NCBI GenBank assembly: GCA_017935185.1
Contig: JAGBIC010000040.1
Location: forward strand, 1 to 37,550
DNA from: Alistipes sp.
Lineage (GTDB): Bacteria > Bacteroidota > Bacteroidia > Bacteroidales > Rikenellaceae
Direction of reading: 5' to 3'
Length of the DNA stretch: 37,550 bases
Part shown: piece by piece, positions 16,604 to 25,331 of the stretch
Numbering within the stretch: the stretch's first letter is position 1
Layout: the number at the start of each line of letters is the position of its first letter
The notes under the pieces: generated by a model
Databases searched by the model: none
Seen by the model: the letters and a program-made list of their open reading frames with translations, nothing else
What the model was told of the DNA's origin: nothing
Position numbers and translations under genes: made by a program

Positions 16604-18169
16604 ATGAAAAAACTACTACTAATTTTACTATCGTCTGTGGTGGCAATGGGTGTCGTTGCTCAAAACCAGCAGCCTGCACAGAAAAATACATCGGTGCGTA
16701 TTGCTTTGCACAACTCTACGCAACAGAACCAAATCATACCCCGTGAGATTTATGGTCAGTTTGCAGAGCATCTTGGCCGTTGTATCTATGGTGGAATATG
16801 GGTTGGTGAGGATTCGGAGATTCCCAACGAGAAGGGCTATCGTGTAGATGTGCTTGAGGCGTTGAAGGCCCTTAAGATTCCTGTGTTGCGTTGGCCCGGT
16901 GGTTGTTTCGCTGACGAGTATCATTGGATGGATGGAATCGGCCCGCGTGAACAGCGTCCAAAGATGGTTAATACCAATTGGGGCGGAACTGTCGAGGATA
17001 ACAGTTTCGGTACGCATGAGTTCCTTGATTTCTGCGAGTTGCTCGGTTGTGAGCCTTATGTGAATGCCAATGTGGGTAGCGGAAGTGTTGAGGAGATGGC
17101 CAAATGGGTCGAGTATATGACCTCTGATGCAGATAGTCCTATGGCAAATCTTCGTCGCAAGAATGGACGCGAGAAGCCTTGGAAGGTGAAATATCTGGGT
17201 GTTGGTAACGAGAACTGGGGTTGCGGAGGTAATATGACACCTGAATATTATTCTGATTTATATCGTCGCTATGCTACATTCTGCAAGAATTATAGCGGTA
17301 ACCGCCTATATAAAATCGCTTGTGGCGCAAGTGATTACGACTACAATTGGACCGATGTTTTGATGCGCCGAGTTGGTAATCAGATGCAGGCTTTGTCGTT
17401 GCACTACTATACCGTAATGGATTGGGGGCGCAAGGGTTCTGCAACCCAATTCAATGTTGATGATTGGTATGCCACCATGGGTAAGTGCGTAGAGATAGAA
17501 ACGGTGCTAAAGCGTCATTGTGAGATTATGGATCGTTATGATCCCTCGCGCCGCATTGGTCTATTGCTTGACGAGTGGGGAACATGGTGGGATGAGGAGC
17601 TCGGAACAGTTCGTGGCCACCTCTATCAGCAGAATACCTTGCGAGATGCTATGGTGGCGGCATTGTCGTTCAATATCTTCCATAAGTATACTTATCGTTT
17701 GAAGATGACCAACATTGCGCAGATGATCAATGTGTTGCAGTCGATGATTTTGACACGTGACGACGAGATGGTTTTGACCCCCACATATTATCTCTTTAAG
17801 ATGTATGCCGCTCATCAAGGTGCGGAGTATCTGCCTTTGCACTTCGAGTCTGCCAAGTTGCGAGACAAGAATCGCCGCGAGGTGGAGCTCCTCTCTGCTA
17901 CTGCATCGCGTGCTGAGGATGGCACAATCACTGTGTCGCTTGCGAATGTCGATGTCGAGAACGAGTGCCGCGTAACAATTGCATTGGATGATGACAAAAA
18001 GTATAGCGTGAAGGGCTCTATTCTCTCTGCCGGAACAATCGATGCATATAATACTTTCGATAAACCCAATGAGGTGAAGTGTGAGAATTTTACCTCGTTT
18101 ACATCGGAGAAGGGTAGTGTAGAGGTGGTTTTGCCTGCTAAATCAATAGTATCTTTGACTCTGAAATAA
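16604..18169 (+). CDS. Secreted GH51 alpha-L-arabinofuranosidase
   Basis: 521 residues from the MKK start (a second ATG lies at 16598). Signal peptide ends near residue 20 (VVAQ). The protein is a GH51 TIM barrel plus C-terminal beta domain: [18 protein letters not shown] at the front, [13 protein letters not shown], the acid/base Glu203 in GVGNENWG, and the nucleophile Glu324 in [12 protein letters not shown]51 enzymes release terminal alpha-L-arabinofuranose from arabinoxylan and arabinan. There is no SusC/SusD pair or other glycosidase nearby, so it is an isolated enzyme and not part of a visible polysaccharide locus. Confidence 0.92.
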   Translation: MKKLLLILLSSVVAMGVVAQNQQPAQKNTSVRIALHNSTQQNQIIPREIYGQFAEHLGRCIYGGIWVGEDSEIPNEKGYRVDVLEALKALKIPVLRWPGGCFADEYHWMDGIGPREQRPKMVNTNWGGTVEDNSFGTHEFLDFCELLGCEPYVNANVGSGSVEEMAKWVEYMTSDADSPMANLRRKNGREKPWKVKYLGVGNENWGCGGNMTPEYYSDLYRRYATFCKNYSGNRLYKIACGASDYDYNWTDVLMRRVGNQMQALSLHYYTVMDWGRKGSATQFNVDDWYATMGKCVEIETVLKRHCEIMDRYDPSRRIGLLLDEWGTWWDEELGTVRGHLYQQNTLRDAMVAALSFNIFHKYTYRLKMTNIAQMINVLQSMILTRDDEMVLTPTYYLFKMYAAHQGAEYLPLHFESAKLRDKNRREVELLSATASRAEDGTITVSLANVDVENECRVTIALDDDKKYSVKGSILSAGTIDAYNTFDKPNEVKCENFTSFTSEKGSVEVVLPAKSIVSLTLK

Positions 18170-18191
18170 GAAAAATAAGAAATATTCATCG

Positions 18192-18238
18192 AAAAGTCTG
18201 AAAATCGGTCATAAAGATTCGGTTTTCAGACTTTTTTT
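18192..18238 (+). terminator. Terminator of the GH51 gene
   Basis: A long stem (16 bp from 18192-18207 with 18220-18235, one G-U) whose distal side runs into seven T. The secDF -7 box begins only a few bases later. Confidence 0.85.
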
Positions 18239-18249
18239 GCTTACCTTTG
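18218..18249 (+). promoter_or_regulatory. Promoter of secDF embedded in the upstream terminator
   Basis: TACCTTTG 18242-18249 is a good -7 box. TTCG 18218-18221, 20 bases upstream, is a weak -33 box inside the terminator arm. Confidence 0.5.
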
Positions 18250-18257
18250 CGAGATAA

Positions 18258-18300
18258 AATTCGGACCCTATCCGAATTGTACGAAATAATTTAGTACGAA
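18258..18300 (+). promoter_or_regulatory. Hairpin and direct repeat in the secDF leader
   Basis: A perfect 8-bp inverted repeat (18258-18265 with 18271-18278, five-base loop) is followed by GTACGAA twice (18279-18285, 18294-18300). It lies in the untranslated leader of secDF, with no T run, so it is not a terminator. Function unknown. Confidence 0.4.
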
Positions 18301-18336
18301 TAAAAGAAAAATAATACAAACAAAAACTTAACAACA

Positions 18337-21288
18337 ATGCAAAGTAAAGGCGCAGTTAAACTATTCGCAATCCTCATGGTGATTGCGTGTGTCTATCAGC
18401 TCTCATTCTCGTTTGTTACGAGAAGAGTGGAAAAAGCGGCCGTAGAGTATGCCGCAGCCTTCGATGAGTCGGAGCGCGCAGCCAAGGAGGCTTATTATTT
18501 GGATTCAGTTCAGAATCAGCCCGTCTACAGCCTTTTGTGGATGAAGGATTTTACCTACAAGGAGTGCAAGGAGAAAGAGGTTAACCTCGGTCTTGACCTT
18601 AAGGGCGGTATGAACGTAATGCTCGAAATCGAGGTTCAGGATTTGGTTAAGGCGCTTGCCGGTGAAAGCCAGAATGACCCTGCATTTGTCGAGGCTTTGG
18701 CTCGTGCAAACGAGGCTATGAAGGCAGGTACCAACGATTATGTAGGTGAGTTCGTTAAGGCTTATCAGGAGGTGTCAAATGGTGCGCCTTTGGCCGCAAT
18801 TTTCGTTAGCCCCGATCGTAAGGATATTACTCCTAACTCTACTGACGAAGAGGTGGCTAAGGTGTTGCGTTCTGAGACAGATGCCGCTATCGCAGCTTCA
18901 TTCAATATTTTGCGTAGCCGTATTGACCATTTCGGTGTAACCCAGCCCAATATTCAGCGTTTGCCCAACTCAAACCGTATTTTGGTTGAGTTGCCGGGAG
19001 TTAAGGAGCCCGAGCGAGTGCGTAAGCTTCTTCAGGGCTCGGCTTCACTTGAGTTCTGGGTAACATACGATTCGCAGACTGTTCTCCCCTTGTTGATGGA
19101 GGCTGATGCACTTCTTAAGAATAGTGTTGAGGGTGAGCCTGCTGAGGTTGCAGAGGCAACTACTGAGGCCGGTTCAACTTTGGCTGCTGAGGTAGCCGGT
19201 GCAACTCCCGCTATGGATGAGAATGCAAGCTTTAACCGTAGCGAGAATCCTTTGTTTGCTTTGCTCGATCCTTCATATGCAGGTTCAAGCATTGTAGGTA
19301 CAGCTGTTGCTGCCGATATGCCTGCTATCAACGAGTATCTTGCCCGTCCCGAGATTCAGAATCTTTTCCCTGCTGACTTGAAATTTATGTGGGGTATCAA
19401 GGGCGAACCCATGTTTGATAACCGCATGTGTCTGTATGCTCTTCGCTCTATCGATGGCAAGCCCGCTATGGATGGTAGCGCAGTAGCTACTGCACAGGAG
19501 AATTATTCGCAGAATGGCTCTGCCGCCGAGGTAAACCTCACCATGAACTCAAACGGTGCATCACAGTGGGCTCAGCTCACAGGTCAGAATATAGGTAAGC
19601 CTATCGCTATCGTATTGGACGGCTATGTATATTCTGCTCCTAATGTTCAGAATAAGATTGAGGGCGGTAGCTCTGTAATTACAGGAAACTTCACTATTCA
19701 GGAGGCGCAGGATTTGGCTAACGTACTTAAGTCAGGTAAAGTCCCTGCTCCTGCACGTATCATTCAGGATACAGTGGTAGGTCCTTCACTCGGTGAGGAG
19801 TCTATCAATGCAGGTATGTTCTCATTCGTGTTGGCATTTATCCTCGTGTTGTTCTATATGGGTCTGTTCTATAAGACCGCAGGTTGGTTGGCAGACCTCG
19901 CATTGGTACTTAACATCTTCTTGTTGATGGGTGTTTTGGTGTCATTTGGCGCAGTGTTGACATTGCCCGGTATCGCAGGTATTGTGCTTACAATGGGTAT
20001 GGCTGTGGATGCCAACGTTATTATCTACGAGCGTGTTAAGGAGGAGCTTCGTGGCGGTAAGGGTGTTGCACTCGCCATCAAGGACGGTTTCTCTAATGCA
20101 TATTCAGCAATTATCGACGGTCAGTTGACTACAATCATCACCGGTATCGTTCTGTTCGTATTCGGTAATGGCCCTGTGCAGGGTTTTGCTACTACATTGG
20201 TAATCGGTATCTTGACATCTGTATTCTGCGCAATCTTCATCACTCGTATGTTGCTTGAGAAGGTACTTGAGAAGCGAGGTAGTGTATCATTCTCTCGCTC
20301 ATGGTCAGAGAATTGGTTGGCAAATGTCAAGTTCGATTTCATTGCAAAGCGTAAGTCTTCATATATCCTTTCAGGCTCGTTGATCGTTTTGTCGGTAATC
20401 TCACTCTTTGTATTGGGTCTTAATACCGGTGTTGATTTCACAGGTGGTCGTACCTATGTTGTTCGCTTCGACCAGAACGTATCAGCCGAGCAGGTTCGTC
20501 AGGCTTTGGACGGCGTATTGGTTAGTGATGATGCAGCTAAGTCATCTGTTGAGGTTAAGCAGTATGGTGGCGAGAATCAGATGCGTATCATCACCCAGTA
20601 TAAGTATGATGATACATCAGAGGAGACAACTGCAGAGGTTGATGCTTTGATTTACGATGCTTTGAAGGGCTTCTATACCTATCCTATCACTTTGGATGGC
20701 TTCACCAGTACTCAAGAGGATGCTAACGGTATCATCTCATCAGAGAAGATCGGTCCTGCTATTGCAAAAGATATGATTTTCAATGCATTCTATGCTGTAT
20801 TGTTCTCGCTTATTGCTATCGGTCTTTACATCACCTTCCGCTTTAAGCATTGGCAGTGGGCTACCGGAGCTACATTGGCACTTGCTCACAACTCGTTCTT
20901 GGTAATCGGTATTTTCTCGATGTTATACCATGTAATGCCGTTTAACCTTGAGGTTAACCAGGCGTTCATTGCAGCTATCTTGACAATTATCGGTTACTCA
21001 ATCAACGATACCGTGGTTATCTTTGACCGTATCCGTGAGTTTATAACTCTCTATCCCAAGCGCAACATTAAGGATAACATCAACAATGCGATCTGTTCTA
21101 CTTTGTCACGTACTTTGAATACTTCAGGTACTACAATTGTAACATTGCTTGCGATGTTTATCTTGGGTGGTGAGAACTTGCGTGGTTTCATCTTCGCCTT
21201 GTTGCTTGGTGTAATCATCGGTACATATTCATCAGTATTTGTTGCAACGCCTATTGCTTACGATATTTTGCGTCGCAAGGAGAAATAA
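18337..21288 (+). CDS. secDF: Fused protein translocase SecD-SecF
   Basis: 983 residues. SecD and SecF, usually separate in proteobacteria, are one polypeptide, as in most Bacteroidetes. The protein pulls exported proteins out of SecYEG using the proton gradient. Order: N-terminal helix, SecD P1 periplasmic domain with GLDLKGGMNV, a SecD membrane block with AVDANVIIYERVKEEL, then the SecF part with TGVDFTGGRTY, a periplasmic domain, and the membrane block SINDTVVIFDRIRE. About twelve membrane segments. An Ala/Glu-rich stretch of about 30 residues (near 265-300) interrupts the P1 region. yajC is not next to it. Confidence 0.97.
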   Translation: MQSKGAVKLFAILMVIACVYQLSFSFVTRRVEKAAVEYAAAFDESERAAKEAYYLDSVQNQPVYSLLWMKDFTYKECKEKEVNLGLDLKGGMNVMLEIEVQDLVKALAGESQNDPAFVEALARANEAMKAGTNDYVGEFVKAYQEVSNGAPLAAIFVSPDRKDITPNSTDEEVAKVLRSETDAAIAASFNILRSRIDHFGVTQPNIQRLPNSNRILVELPGVKEPERVRKLLQGSASLEFWVTYDSQTVLPLLMEADALLKNSVEGEPAEVAEATTEAGSTLAAEVAGATPAMDENASFNRSENPLFALLDPSYAGSSIVGTAVAADMPAINEYLARPEIQNLFPADLKFMWGIKGEPMFDNRMCLYALRSIDGKPAMDGSAVATAQENYSQNGSAAEVNLTMNSNGASQWAQLTGQNIGKPIAIVLDGYVYSAPNVQNKIEGGSSVITGNFTIQEAQDLANVLKSGKVPAPARIIQDTVVGPSLGEESINAGMFSFVLAFILVLFYMGLFYKTAGWLADLALVLNIFLLMGVLVSFGAVLTLPGIAGIVLTMGMAVDANVIIYERVKEELRGGKGVALAIKDGFSNAYSAIIDGQLTTIITGIVLFVFGNGPVQGFATTLVIGILTSVFCAIFITRMLLEKVLEKRGSVSFSRSWSENWLANVKFDFIAKRKSSYILSGSLIVLSVISLFVLGLNTGVDFTGGRTYVVRFDQNVSAEQVRQALDGVLVSDDAAKSSVEVKQYGGENQMRIITQYKYDDTSEETTAEVDALIYDALKGFYTYPITLDGFTSTQEDANGIISSEKIGPAIAKDMIFNAFYAVLFSLIAIGLYITFRFKHWQWATGATLALAHNSFLVIGIFSMLYHVMPFNLEVNQAFIAAILTIIGYSINDTVVIFDRIREFITLYPKRNIKDNINNAICSTLSRTLNTSGTTIVTLLAMFILGGENLRGFIFALLLGVIIGTYSSVFVATPIAYDILRRKEK

Positions 21289-21306
21289 AATATGTGACAA
21301 TAAATG

Positions 21307-21347
21307 AAAATAGGTTGCAACCTTTGATGGTCGCAACCTATTTTTTT
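21307..21347 (+). terminator. Terminator of secDF
   Basis: A 12-bp perfect stem (21307-21318 with 21333-21344), 14-base loop and T run. The next promoter's -7 box starts three bases after the T run. Confidence 0.88.
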
Positions 21348-21349
21348 CT

Positions 21350-21357
21350 TAACTTTG
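21350..21357 (+). promoter_or_regulatory. -7 box of the YbbR-like/coaE/folP operon
   Basis: TAACTTTG directly after the secDF terminator and 8 bases before the start codon at 21366, which implies a very short or absent leader. The -33 region would lie within the terminator hairpin. Confidence 0.5.
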
Positions 21358-21365
21358 TCATTGCT

Positions 21366-21818
21366 ATGAGTAAGATTTGGTTGAAAATAAAGGTGGTCTT
21401 GCGCCGTATGCGTGCAACTATCTCGCCGGCATTTGTATATATGCTGTGCGCAGCAGTCATAATGTGGTATATTCTTAAGTTGCAATATACCTATACCACC
21501 AACTATTCTGTGTTGGTCAATATCGATGGTGAACGTATGCGCATCCCTTGTGTGGTTGAGGGTAAGGGTACTAATCTGTTTGGTTACCGAGTATATATGC
21601 ATCGCGAGATTAAAATCGCTCTGGACGATCTTAAATATAGTATAGAGGAGCAGAAAAATCCCGATACAGGGGTTGTCGAGGGACGAAGTTATGTTATTGA
21701 TCCGCAGTCGGTACAAAGTATTCTGTCGGTTCGGTTTAGCGACATTAAATTGATATCGGTGGGAGAGGTTCCTGCGATACCTGTTGAGGAGTCGGAGGCC
21801 GTTGATAGTGCCAGTTAG
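21366..21818 (+). CDS. YbbR-like membrane-anchored protein
   Basis: 150 residues with one N-terminal transmembrane helix (about 18-37, FVYMLCAAVIMWYIL) and an extracytoplasmic domain with strand patterns like a YbbR repeat (TTNYSVLVNI, IPCVVEGKGTNLFGYRVY, SVLSVRFSD-type strands). It is shorter than usual YbbR proteins (one or two repeats rather than four). YbbR/CdaR proteins can regulate CdaA; whether this one touches the CdaA encoded at 3263 is inference. The start at 21366 is set by the -7 box at 21350. First gene of an operon with coaE and folP, 16 bases before coaE. Confidence 0.6.
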   Translation: MSKIWLKIKVVLRRMRATISPAFVYMLCAAVIMWYILKLQYTYTTNYSVLVNIDGERMRIPCVVEGKGTNLFGYRVYMHREIKIALDDLKYSIEEQKNPDTGVVEGRSYVIDPQSVQSILSVRFSDIKLISVGEVPAIPVEESEAVDSAS

Positions 21819-21834
21819 AAGTGAGTTCCCGATT

Positions 21835-22425
21835 ATGTATAAGGTAGGTGTTACAGGAGGTATAGGCAGCGGCAAGAGTGTTGTGTGCAAGATGCTGCAG
21901 GAGCATGGTGCTGCTGTATACGATTCCGATAGGCATGCAAAAGCTCTGATGGCAGAGAGTGCCCACATTCGTGAGCAACTTATTGCCTCCTTTGGGCCGG
22001 ATTGTTTTATTTGCGGTCAGCTTGATAGAAAATATCTTGCATCAAAGGTCTTCGGCAATGAGGCTGCTTTGCAAAAATTAAATGCCATAGTTCACCCTGC
22101 TGTACGAGAGGATTTTCGTCGGTGGGCAGAGGAGCAACGCTCGCCTTATGTTGTCTTGGAGAGTGCGATTCTCTTTGAGTCGGGATTTGATAGTGAGGTT
22201 GATACGACACTCGCTGTGATGGCTCCTGTTGAGGAGCGTGTGCGTCGTTGTATGGAGCGTGATAATGCCAGTCGCGATACGATTATGAGTCGTATATCCC
22301 ATCAGATGAGTGACGATGAACTTTTCCGCCGCGCCAAGCGTACCATAGTAAATCTCCGTCTTGATTATCTCGAAGACGATGTTCAGCAACTGCATAAAAT
22401 CTTCTGTCATGAAGCAAATTTGTGA
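21835..22425 (+). CDS. coaE: Dephospho-CoA kinase
   Basis: 196 residues, usual length. Catalyses the last step of coenzyme A synthesis. P-loop GGIGSGKS at 8-15, then YDSDRHAKAL (the D-x-D substrate motif), a lid region with HPAVREDF, and LESAILFESGFD. The ATG at 21835 is preferred since the P-loop must start within the first residues. Its end overlaps the folP start by 17 bases, so translation is coupled. Confidence 0.95.
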   Translation: MYKVGVTGGIGSGKSVVCKMLQEHGAAVYDSDRHAKALMAESAHIREQLIASFGPDCFICGQLDRKYLASKVFGNEAALQKLNAIVHPAVREDFRRWAEEQRSPYVVLESAILFESGFDSEVDTTLAVMAPVEERVRRCMERDNASRDTIMSRISHQMSDDELFRRAKRTIVNLRLDYLEDDVQQLHKIFCHEANL

Positions 22426-23242
22426 CATACTCGATAAGTCGCAACGCCATGTTATGGCTATTGTGAATGTTACTGACGATTCGTTTTATAGTACCTCTCG
22501 TACTTATGATAGTTCAAGTGTAGCCAAGCGTGTCGAGCAGGCATTGAGGGAGGGCGCTACCATACTCGATATTGGTGGTTACTCTTCGCGATCCGGGGCT
22601 GTCGATATCTCTGTTGAAGAGGAGTGGCGCCGAGTGAGGATGGGTTTGTCTGTGGTGAGGAATTTAACCTTTGATATCCCCATATCTATTGATACATTTC
22701 GTTCGGAGGTGGTTTTGCGTGCCGTGGAGGAGTTTGGGCCGGTGATTATAAACGATATAACTGCGGGTGAAGCTGACGATAATATTTTGGAGGTGGCCTC
22801 TAAATATAATCTGCCGTATGTGGCTATGCATATGCGTGGCACCCCCCAAACGATGCAGCAGATAACCAATTATCCCGAAGGTGTTGTAAACGAGGTCTAT
22901 AAATATTTCGCTAAACGTTGTGCCGAACTTCGGGAGCGTGGGTTGAAAGATATTATTCTCGATGTGGGATTTGGTTTTGCAAAGAGTCTTGAGCAAAATT
23001 ATGAGTTGCTTGCAGGGTTGAAGCGTATGGAGGATTTCGGATATCCGTTGCTGGTAGGCATGTCGCGAAAATCAATGATATACAAGGCTCTCGGTGGCAG
23101 TCCGGAAGACGCTTTGGCCGGAACTGCGGCTCTGCATTGGGAAGCCTTGCGAGGTGGTGCTACCATATTGCGGGTACATGATGTAAAAGAGGCTGCAGAT
23201 GTGATTAGGCTATTCTCCATCTATGAAAAATGCATTATATAG
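22409..23242 (+). CDS. folP: Dihydropteroate synthase
   Basis: 277 residues, TIM barrel. Joins dihydropterin pyrophosphate and p-aminobenzoate in folate synthesis; the sulfonamide target. Seen: VMAIVNVTDDSFY (loop 1), ATILDIGGYSSRSGA (loop 2), SIDTFRSEV, IINDITAG, DVGFGFAKS (substrate Asp/Lys region), GMSRKSMIYK and ILRVHDVKEA. Ser62 in SSRSG stands where most enzymes have Pro. The start at 22409 overlaps coaE by 17 bases; longer in-frame starts lie inside coaE and are rejected. Third gene of the YbbR-like/coaE/folP operon. Confidence 0.96.
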   Translation: MKQICDILDKSQRHVMAIVNVTDDSFYSTSRTYDSSSVAKRVEQALREGATILDIGGYSSRSGAVDISVEEEWRRVRMGLSVVRNLTFDIPISIDTFRSEVVLRAVEEFGPVIINDITAGEADDNILEVASKYNLPYVAMHMRGTPQTMQQITNYPEGVVNEVYKYFAKRCAELRERGLKDIILDVGFGFAKSLEQNYELLAGLKRMEDFGYPLLVGMSRKSMIYKALGGSPEDALAGTAALHWEALRGGATILRVHDVKEAADVIRLFSIYEKCII

Positions 23243-23256
23243 AGTGAAGAGATAAA

Positions 23257-23282
23257 AAAAGGAGCTCGCAAAAGCTCCTTTT
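23257..23282. terminator. Bidirectional terminator between folP and the nucleotidyltransferase
   Basis: A 10-bp stem (23257-23266 with 23273-23282) with a six-base loop, flanked by A and T runs, between two convergent genes. Confidence 0.88.
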
Positions 23283-23301
23283 CTCTTTATATATTAGCGT
23301 A

Positions 23302-24222
23302 TTATTTACCCCAAAGGTTGCGGGGGTATACACCGGCCTCGATAAGCTCCTCGATTTTAGCTACGAGCTGCGGCTTGTCGGCCTGATATGTTACGCCAAA
23401 CCAGTTTGCAGAGGTCTCAAGCACCTTCAATTTTGCCTTACCATTACCTACAAGTTCGTTAACCATCAAAGGAATAAAGAACTCAGCCTTGGGGTTTGCC
23501 TGTGTTGCAGGGTCTGCCAGGAAACCCTTGAAATACTCCTCTGAATAAGCAAAATAGTCGGGAGTAAAGCCGAAAAGGTTCATTGATACGGGAGTGTTCT
23601 CCTCTAATGCCTCATCCTCTCCCAAGTCGTGGAATACGATTGTACCCTCTGCGTTGCGCTCAATCTTTGTGCGCTCAACGATTGATGTCAGGAAACGATT
23701 CTCGTCAATAGAGCATACACCACGATAAACTGTACCATTCTCAGAAAGAGTCTTGTTTACCTCGTAACCCACCATGCAGTAGTGGTTGCTCTCGCCGTCA
23801 CGCTGGCTGAGGTAGTCGCCGATAACCTTGTAGGCGTCTGCGCCATAAAAATCGTCGGCGTTAATTACTGCAAAAGGTTCCTTGATAACATCTTTTGCCA
23901 TGAGTAGAGCATGATTTGTGCCCCAAGGCTTCTCGCGGCCCTCGGGTACGCTGAATCCTTCGGGAAGATAGTCCAGCTCCTGATATACTATTTCTACCTC
24001 AATTTTACCGCCAAAACGCTCTTTGTTAAACATCGCTGTAAATGCATCGGCAAATGAGTGGCGGATAACAAAAACAACCTTGCCAAAACCGGCACGAATT
24101 GCGTCATAAATTGAGTAGTCGATGATAGCCTCATTATTGGGGCCTACGCCATCCATCTGTTTTAGGGCGCCGTAGCGTGAGCCCATGCCGGCAGCCAAAA
24201 CGAGTAATGTAGGTTTAACCAT
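23302..24222 (-). CDS. Sugar-1-phosphate nucleotidyltransferase family protein
   Basis: 306 residues. The N-terminus carries the nucleotidyltransferase signature LAAGMGSRYGALKQ (8-21), followed by AIIDYSIYDA, INADDFYG (metal-binding Asp pair) and GTNHALLMAKD. The family makes NDP-sugars for glycan synthesis. The C-terminal part (about 200-306) has no recognisable hexapeptide repeat, unlike GlmU or GlgC. The exact sugar is unreadable, and no glycan-synthesis genes stand next to it. Own promoter; converges with folP. Confidence 0.85.
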   Translation of the reverse strand: MVKPTLLVLAAGMGSRYGALKQMDGVGPNNEAIIDYSIYDAIRAGFGKVVFVIRHSFADAFTAMFNKERFGGKIEVEIVYQELDYLPEGFSVPEGREKPWGTNHALLMAKDVIKEPFAVINADDFYGADAYKVIGDYLSQRDGESNHYCMVGYEVNKTLSENGTVYRGVCSIDENRFLTSIVERTKIERNAEGTIVFHDLGEDEALEENTPVSMNLFGFTPDYFAYSEEYFKGFLADPATQANPKAEFFIPLMVNELVGNGKAKLKVLETSANWFGVTYQADKPQLVAKIEELIEAGVYPRNLWGK

Positions 24223-24256
24223 GATGTAAGAATTTATTAGTTTGTGTTAAGTAATG

Positions 24257-24264
24257 CAAATTTA
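24257..24264 (-). promoter_or_regulatory. -7 box of the nucleotidyltransferase gene
   Basis: TAAATTTG on the minus strand about 35 bases before the ATG. The -33 region is AT-rich without a TTTG at the right distance. Confidence 0.45.
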
Positions 24265-24406
24265 CAAAAAAATATATTGATTAGCTGTCGGTGAGCGATA
24301 AAATATTATGAAAGTAGACTATTGGCGATAATAATGATATAAGATTGACCGTTTTTTATTCAAGAATAGCTATCCATAGCAAAAAAATGCTTTTAATGGC
24401 AGATGG

Positions 24407-24436
24407 TTTGCTCATTTTTGGTTATCTTTGCTCATT
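24407..24436 (+). promoter_or_regulatory. Promoter region with a 10-base direct repeat before the LytM/dxr operon
   Basis: TATCTTTG 24423-24430 is a perfect -7 box. TTTGCTCATT occurs at 24407-24416 and again at 24427-24436, exactly 20 bases (two helical turns) apart, with the second copy overlapping the -7 box. This may be an operator for a dimeric regulator or chance. Confidence 0.45.
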
Positions 24437-24449
24437 ATAGCATGCAATC

Positions 24450-25313
24450 ATGAAAGGACTACGTCAGAGAATAAAGATACTATTACGTAAGAAGCGATTC
24501 AGCATGAGCGACCCCATTCGCCGCGAGGAGGAGTGGAATTTTCACATGTCACCTGCCGGCCTTATGGGTAGTGTGGCTGCATTTTGCCTCTTTTTATTTC
24601 TGCTCACACTTATTTTGGTGGCATATACCCCCATTCTCGATATCTTCCCCGGGTATCGTACAGCCGCCGAGCGTGCGCATGATGAGCTGGTGCAGAATAT
24701 CATGCGCGTGGACTCTCTTGAGCGTCGCATGAGCGATATGCTTACCTATAACGAGAATATTGCAATGATTATGGAGGGTCGTACCCCTGTTTTACGCACT
24801 CCGCTATCGGATAGCGATACAACAAAACTCGATAAAACCCTGCTTCCTCCTTCGCAGCTCGACTCGTTGTTGCGTGCCCAGATGGAGGGTGATGGTGATT
24901 ACTCATTGGCTCGAACCCTGCAACGTCGTAGTCAGGAGGAGGGTAAGTTCGTCTTTGCGGCACCTGCCGAGGGCATTATCACACGACACTTCTCGCGCGA
25001 AGATAACTATCTCGGTGTCGGTATTCAGGCAGGGCCTAATGCCCCTGTTACATGTATTGATGACGGTACTGTAATTGATGTGGCGGCAGGCGAAAAGGGC
25101 TCGGTGGTAACAGTTCAGCATTTTAATGGTTTTATCTCGATATATCGCAATCTGATGCAGGTGCTTGTTGCAAAGGGTCAAAATATCAAGAGCCGTCAGG
25201 TGCTGGGCTATAACGCTATGCTTGGCGTAGGTGATAAAACCAATCCTCTTGTTGAGGTTGAGATATGGAACGAGGGTAAGGCCGTCGATCCCGAAATTTA
25301 TATTGTATTCTAA
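24450..25313 (+). CDS. LytM/M23-like protein with degenerate zinc site
   Basis: 287 residues: a basic cytosolic N-terminus, one membrane helix (about 38-58), a short coiled-coil stretch (ERAHDELVQNIMRVDSLERRM, split by charge) and a C-terminal LytM (M23) domain from about residue 172. The fold landmarks are clear (PAEGIITRHFS, VIDVAAGEKGSVVTV, KSRQVLGY, VEIWNEGKAVDPEIYI), but the zinc ligands are gone: HxxxD reads Y-L-G-V-G, the YxHL position reads YRNL, and the HLH triad reads LVE. Such EnvC/NlpD-like domains activate amidases instead of cutting peptidoglycan. First gene of a six-gene operon (18 bases to dxr). Confidence 0.85.
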   Translation: MKGLRQRIKILLRKKRFSMSDPIRREEEWNFHMSPAGLMGSVAAFCLFLFLLTLILVAYTPILDIFPGYRTAAERAHDELVQNIMRVDSLERRMSDMLTYNENIAMIMEGRTPVLRTPLSDSDTTKLDKTLLPPSQLDSLLRAQMEGDGDYSLARTLQRRSQEEGKFVFAAPAEGIITRHFSREDNYLGVGIQAGPNAPVTCIDDGTVIDVAAGEKGSVVTVQHFNGFISIYRNLMQVLVAKGQNIKSRQVLGYNAMLGVGDKTNPLVEVEIWNEGKAVDPEIYIVF

Positions 25314-25331
25314 AGTTTTTACTATCCCATA

